Assembly (NCBI RefSeq): GCF_024198215.1
Contig: NZ_JAKCFA010000003.1
Span: forward strand, 124,001 to 188,000
Direction: 5' to 3'
DNA length: 64,000 nt
Source: Myxococcus qinghaiensis
GTDB taxonomy: Bacteria; Myxococcota; Myxococcia; Myxococcales; Myxococcaceae
The position numbers and the translations under genes were made by a program. Of the stretch, positions 61,002 through 64,000 are shown piece after piece. How positions within the stretch are numbered: position 1 is the first letter of the stretch; each line of letters starts with the position of its first letter. A model generated the notes under the pieces. That model did no database searches. It saw only the letters and a program-made list of their open reading frames with translations, and was not told the DNA's origin.

Positions 61002-64000
61002 ATGTCGCGTTGTCCGAGGTCCCTTCTTCTCGTGTTGTCGTTGCTCCTCGCGGCCTGTGGCGATGACCCGGAGGGCGGCCTGCCCCCCGCGGCCACCCCG
61101 CCCACGGTGAGGGAAATCACCCCCGCGGGTGGCCCCATCGCGGGCAACACGCTCATCAACGTCTATGGCTCCGGCTTCGAGCCGGGCGCGAAGCTCTACC
61201 TGGGCAACCAGGAGGCGCTGCGCGTCGTCGTGGTCAACGCCTTCCGCATCTACGGGTACTCGCCCTCGGCGGGCACCGCGCAGGTGGACGTGAGGGTGGT
61301 CAACCCGGACGGCGCCTATGGCGTGCTGGTGAGGGGCTTCAACTACGAGGGCCCGCCGGCGGCGAACATCGACCAGGCTGAAATCATCAACGGCAACACC
61401 GACGCGGTGAGCGGCGGGCAGCCGGTGGGCGTGCTGGTGCGCGGCGCAATCACAGTGGCCGGCCTCACCCGGGGCGTGGGCCAGGGCGGCGGCGTGCGCG
61501 CGCAGGTGGGCTTCGCGGCGGCGGACGGCGAGCTGCTCAACGCGGACAGCTACACCTGGGAGGAGGCCACGTACGAGGGCGACTCCGACAGCGGCGAGGC
61601 GGACATCTACAAGGGTAACGTCCTGCTCCAGCCGGCCATCGGCGGGGAGAGCCGCGAGTGGGTCATCACCATCCGCTTCTCCATCGACGGTGGGAAGACG
61701 TGGGTGATGGCGGACGGCGACGGCATCGCCAACGGCGTGGCGGAGAACATGCTGCGCCGCGTGTTCATCACCCGGCCGCGCGTGGACTACTGCAAGCTGG
61801 GCCCGGACGGAAACCGCGCCAACCCGGAGCTGTTCTACCGCCCCGCGGACACGACGCCGGTCAAGGTGGCGGGCCAGGTGTACGCGGCGGGCATCACCCA
61901 GGGCGCCGGCGCGGGCTCGGGGCTGGTGGCGCAGCTGGGCATCGGTCCGGTGAACTCGGACCCGCGCGACTCCGCCGCGTGGACGTGGGTCCCCGCCGTC
62001 TACAAGGCCGAGCACGGCAACAACGACGAGTGGGAAGCGGACCTGCCCAACCCGGGCACGGAGGGCACGTACAAGGTCGCCTTCCGCTTCAGCATCAGTG
62101 AGAACGCGTGGCGCGTGTGCGACGCGGACGGCGTCAACGACAGCGTGGAGGGCGAGCTGACCTTCAGCCTGTTGAAGCTCGGCACGCTCACCGTGGGCAC
62201 CGAGGCGCCGAAGCCGCCCGTCGCCTGGTGCAAGATTGGCGAGGACCAGAAGGCCCCCGAGGTCATCAACTACCAGACGACGCAGACGTCGGGGCTCAAG
62301 ACGGTCTTCGCCCAGGTCAACCTGCCGGGCGTGACGGACAAGGTGGGCGCGGGCCCGGGCATCTCCGGCCAGCTGGGCTGGGGCCCCGCGGGTGAGGACC
62401 CCCGCACCTCGCCCTTGTGGAACTGGGCCACGCCGCTGGCCTGGAACAAGGACAACTTCGAGGTCAACGACGAGTGGAAGGGCACGCTGCCCAACCCGGG
62501 GCTCAATGGCGACTACCGCTATGCGGTGCGCTTCAGCGCCAACGGCGGCCCCGTGCGCGTCTGCGACGGAAACGGCGTGGATGACGGCGGCCAGGAGTTC
62601 GAGCTGGCGCAGCTGGGCCAGCTCACCGTCGCGGGCGAAGTGGTGGTCCCCAAGGTCATCGGCTACTGCAAGCTGGGGCCGGATGGGAACACGACGCCGG
62701 AGACGGTGACGTACGCGACGGACGCGGTGGCCAACCGCAAGGTGTTGGCGCAGGTCTTCGTGCAGGGCGTGACGAGCGGCGCGGGCGCGGGCACGGGCCT
62801 GGTGGGCCAGCTGGGCTGGGGGCCCTCGGGGGAGAACCCGGCCACTTCGGCTCAATGGAACTGGACGACGACGGCCGCGTACAAGGACGAGGTCGGCAAC
62901 AACGACCAGTTCGAGACGACGCTGCCCAACCCGGGCACGCTGGGCAGCTACCGCTTCGCGTACCGCTTCAAGGTGAATGAGGGCGCGTATCTGCTGTGCG
63001 ACTCGGACGGAAACAGCGGCGGCCCCACGGGCTTCGACACCACGAAGATGGGCACGCTCACCGTGAGCGCGGCGCAGGACATCTCCGTCGGCTGGTGCAA
63101 GCTCGGCGGTGAGGCCACCGAGCCGCCTCCGAGCGAGGTGTACCGCGTGGGCCAGGCGACGAAGGAGATTTATGCCCAGGTCTACATGGAGGGCGTCACG
63201 CCGGGCACGGGCGGAGGCACGGGCATCCAGGGCCAGGTGGGCTACGGGCCGGAGGCGGCCGCGCCGGACTCCGCGAGCTGGCAGTGGACCTCCACGGGCG
63301 CGAGCTTCAACCGCGAGGTGGGCGGCGGGAACAACGATGAGTGGAAGGCCGCGCTGCCCAACCCGGGCACGGTGGGCCGCTACAAGTTCGCCTTCCGCTT
63401 CAACGTGAATGGTGGTGCGTACCGCTACTGCGACGCGGACGGGCTCGGCAACGGCTTCTCGCTGGACCAGGCCGGTGGCCTGGAGGTGAAGCCGGTGGCC
63501 GTGGACGCGTGCCAGCTGGTGGGTCCGGCGACGCTGACCGCGACGCCGGGCGGCGCCACGCAGGTGGTGCACGGCAAGGTGCTGGTGACGACGGTGACGG
63601 ACGTCACGAGCGGCGCGGCGGGCGCGGGCATCACCTCGGAAGTGGGCCATGGCCCCGCGGACTCGGACCCTGCGACGGGGACGGGCTGGAGCTGGACGGC
63701 CGCGAGCTTCTCGGGCGAGACGGACAGCGGGGCGCAGGACTCCTACGAGACGTCGCTGACGGCGCCCGCGACGGAGGGCACCTACGCGGTGGCCGTGCGC
63801 TTCCGGTATCAGACCGGGGCCTGGGCCTACTGTGACCGGGATGGCAGCGCCAACGGCTACCAGACGGCGCAGGCTTCGGTCCTGACGGTGGCCGCGGTGG
63901 TGCCGCCGCAGGTGGACTGGTGCCGGCTGGGCGGTGATACGCAAGCGGCGCCCCCTGTCGAGGCGTACGCCATCGGCGAGGCGGCCTCGAAGGTCATCGC
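61002..64000 (+). CDS. Large lipoprotein with IPT/TIG-like and about six repeated beta modules (3' partial)
   Basis: At least 999 residues; the frame is open to the right edge. It starts at ATG 61002, six bases past the permease stop, with AAGGGG upstream. Lipoprotein signal MSRCPRSLLLVLSLLLAAC (Cys19). Residues about 35-110 resemble an IPT/TIG domain (ITPAGGPIAGNTLINVYGSGF). Then modules of about 140 residues repeat, each opening with [WY]C[KQR]LG, containing GQLGWGP, NNDEW and LPNPGT, and closing with YRFAYRF...CDxDG. It is probably a surface glucan-binding or docking protein, inferred from its place in the glucan operon. Confidence 0.8.
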   Translation, partial: MSRCPRSLLLVLSLLLAACGDDPEGGLPPAATPPTVREITPAGGPIAGNTLINVYGSGFEPGAKLYLGNQEALRVVVVNAFRIYGYSPSAGTAQVDVRVVNPDGAYGVLVRGFNYEGPPAANIDQAEIINGNTDAVSGGQPVGVLVRGAITVAGLTRGVGQGGGVRAQVGFAAADGELLNADSYTWEEATYEGDSDSGEADIYKGNVLLQPAIGGESREWVITIRFSIDGGKTWVMADGDGIANGVAENMLRRVFITRPRVDYCKLGPDGNRANPELFYRPADTTPVKVAGQVYAAGITQGAGAGSGLVAQLGIGPVNSDPRDSAAWTWVPAVYKAEHGNNDEWEADLPNPGTEGTYKVAFRFSISENAWRVCDADGVNDSVEGELTFSLLKLGTLTVGTEAPKPPVAWCKIGEDQKAPEVINYQTTQTSGLKTVFAQVNLPGVTDKVGAGPGISGQLGWGPAGEDPRTSPLWNWATPLAWNKDNFEVNDEWKGTLPNPGLNGDYRYAVRFSANGGPVRVCDGNGVDDGGQEFELAQLGQLTVAGEVVVPKVIGYCKLGPDGNTTPETVTYATDAVANRKVLAQVFVQGVTSGAGAGTGLVGQLGWGPSGENPATSAQWNWTTTAAYKDEVGNNDQFETTLPNPGTLGSYRFAYRFKVNEGAYLLCDSDGNSGGPTGFDTTKMGTLTVSAAQDISVGWCKLGGEATEPPPSEVYRVGQATKEIYAQVYMEGVTPGTGGGTGIQGQVGYGPEAAAPDSASWQWTSTGASFNREVGGGNNDEWKAALPNPGTVGRYKFAFRFNVNGGAYRYCDADGLGNGFSLDQAGGLEVKPVAVDACQLVGPATLTATPGGATQVVHGKVLVTTVTDVTSGAAGAGITSEVGHGPADSDPATGTGWSWTAASFSGETDSGAQDSYETSLTAPATEGTYAVAVRFRYQTGAWAYCDRDGSANGYQTAQASVLTVAAVVPPQVDWCRLGGDTQAAPPVEAYAIGEAASKVI
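61786..63999 (+). repeat. Tandem coding repeats of about 410-440 bases
   Basis: The [WY]CKLG-type module start recurs near 61790, 62224, 62666, 63094, 63508 and 63919, at intervals of about 435, 442, 428, 415 and 410 bases. Modules diverge in sequence but keep the NPGT, LGWGP and CD-DG landmarks. Confidence 0.8.

Noticed and set aside
59964..63944. A 1326-codon minus-strand frame opposite the permease and repeat lipoprotein genes
   Set aside because: Its repeats are the antisense image of the coding modules; it has no signal, domain or ribosome-binding site.
61786..63999. Regular spacing considered as a CRISPR or other DNA repeat array
   Set aside because: Units are over 400 bases, diverged at DNA level and in frame; they are protein modules.

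Overview
The window is a GC-rich, gene-dense stretch of bacterial chromosome. Third codon positions are almost always G or C, which is why long open frames lie antisense to nearly every gene. Gene content points to a myxobacterium (Myxococcota, Myxococcaceae-like): a hybrid kinase/NtrC-type pair resembling HsfB/HsfA, sigma-54 promoters, degenerate GGDEF and receiver proteins, a SWIM/SNF2 helicase, many lipoproteins and secreted repeat proteins. No rRNA, tRNA, CRISPR, phage or IS element was found. Species assignment is inference.

Region 1 (1-21.7 kb) is core genome. It holds an oxidoreductase cut by the left edge, a lipoprotein, sixA and cyaY, then on the minus strand the translation cluster rpsB-tsf | pyrH-frr-(degenerate signalling protein), with intrinsic terminators after rpsB and after tsf. 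Next come secA, rlmM, a degenerate GGDEF protein, an M23 peptidase, a PP2C phosphatase, recN and a SWIM/SNF2 helicase.

Region 2 (21.7-35.8 kb) is mixed. A D-2-hydroxyacid dehydrogenase is coupled to apt. A cofactor-free dioxygenase (HOD/QDO-like, alpha/beta-hydrolase fold) precedes a TetR-led operon (tetR, a small repeat-derived ORF, an AmpG-like MFS, coaD, a metallo-hydrolase) in which every junction is a 4-base ATGA overlap. Then follow a secreted GH13 lipoprotein, a 5'-nucleotidase, a protein whose active-site residues match Pseudomonas ethylene-forming enzyme position for position, a YdcF protein, nadK and rarA.

Region 3 (35.8-50.2 kb) holds the two-component pair with its own sigma-54 promoter, an active-type diguanylate cyclase, a small glycolipid/mannosylation cluster (GT2, ChbG/HpnK deacetylase, methyltransferase, PIG-V-like transferase), a fadJ-fadI beta-oxidation operon behind a palindromic operator, a secreted protein with a near-consensus sigma-54 promoter, and hemE.

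Region 4 (50.2-64 kb) looks like one alpha-glucan capture and import system arranged divergently around a control region at 56.66-56.88 kb. Leftward lie a lipoprotein GlgX-type debranching enzyme, an outer-membrane porin-like barrel and a lipoprotein alpha-amylase with a starch-binding CBM20-like tail. Rightward lie a MalK-type ATPase, a binding protein fused to a permease (MalE-MalF fusion), a MalG-type permease, and a long lipoprotein of about 140-residue repeats that runs off the right edge. The strongest findings are the ethylene-forming enzyme homologue, the HOD-like dioxygenase and this glucan system.
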